Assembly (NCBI RefSeq): GCF_001887355.1 | Contig: NZ_MPIN01000004.1 | Span: 186,001-250,000 of the forward strand | DNA length: 64,000 nucleotides | DNA from: Cystobacter ferrugineus | Lineage (GTDB): Bacteria > Myxococcota > Myxococcia > Myxococcales > Myxococcaceae | Reading direction: 5' to 3' | In this document: one piece after another, positions 63,960 through 64,000 of the stretch | Layout of the letters: the number at the start of each line of letters is the position of its first letter | Position numbering within the stretch: the stretch's first letter is position 1 | Made by a program: the position numbers and the translations under genes | The notes under the pieces: generated by a model | The model's input: the letters and a program-made list of their open reading frames with translations, nothing else | Databases searched by the model: none | Told to the model about the DNA's origin: nothing

Positions 63960-64000
63960 CCCCGCGGTAGAAATCGCCGGTCATCACACACGCGCATCCG

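Overview
The window reads as a stretch of chromosome from a high-GC myxobacterium, most likely the Cystobacter/Archangium/Myxococcus group. The grounds are the strong third-position G/C bias, a very large Ser/Thr kinase-ATPase-TPR regulator plus a second Hanks-type kinase, many secreted proteins and lipoproteins of unknown role, and a member of the double-CXXCG family known mainly from myxobacteria. No rRNA, tRNA or CRISPR array was seen. The species is inferred, not proven.

Layout. 1-3.7 kb: the tail of a PrcB-like protein, a leftward tautomerase/SDR pair behind a perfect 28-bp palindrome, and a radical SAM protein. 3.8-11.3 kb: a tightly overlapping five-gene operon for a heavy-metal-type RND efflux pump (outer membrane channel, lipoprotein adaptor, inner membrane pump) with its own response regulator and histidine kinase. 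11.5-13.4 kb: a broken NADH dehydrogenase, then a MarR regulator and a pirin that share upstream motifs. 13.5-20.6 kb: an acyl-CoA ligase, a cytochrome P450 and the giant kinase. 20.6-27.8 kb: a stand-alone family B DNA polymerase, a MarR/VOC pair behind a palindromic operator, a Tat-exported lactonase, a LysR pseudogene, an AhpD-like protein and a small periplasmic beta-solenoid-like protein. 28.1-31.7 kb: an ABC-2 exporter operon. 31.6-35.2 kb: a secreted protein, lipase and CheW remnants, and a chemoreceptor.

35.4-37.0 kb is the most unusual part. A Y1/RAYT-like transposase with an HFH motif sits between two arrays of short repeats. The upstream units carry GGTGTCAAAG and fold as REP-like hairpins; the downstream units carry the reverse complement, CTTTGACACC. 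One solitary copy of the downstream unit lies 12 kb away at the end of the VOC gene and supplies its stop codon, exactly as another copy does for the transposase. This looks like a REP-type element family with its own processing enzyme.

37.0-47.8 kb is an accessory patchwork: an esterase/beta-barrel pair, a 20-bp perfect hairpin, a frameshifted TetR gene joined to a purL fragment, a lower-GC oxidoreductase, two pieces of SDR gene lying on either side of an M48 peptidase segment, a beta-helix lipoprotein, a PrsW-like membrane protein lacking expected catalytic residues, an ABC-ATPase ghost and a truncated double-CXXCG protein. 47.8-64 kb returns to core-like content: a peroxiredoxin, an amidohydrolase, a SNF2 helicase, the gltBD glutamate synthase operon, a hybrid kinase with a degenerate receiver, queF and a Ser/Thr kinase.

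Functionally the window combines metal efflux and redox stress functions (pirin, MarR, VOC, AhpD-like, peroxiredoxin), signalling (three kinase types and a chemoreceptor) and nitrogen assimilation. Recombination debris is concentrated around the repeat-flanked transposase and the 39-47 kb patchwork.
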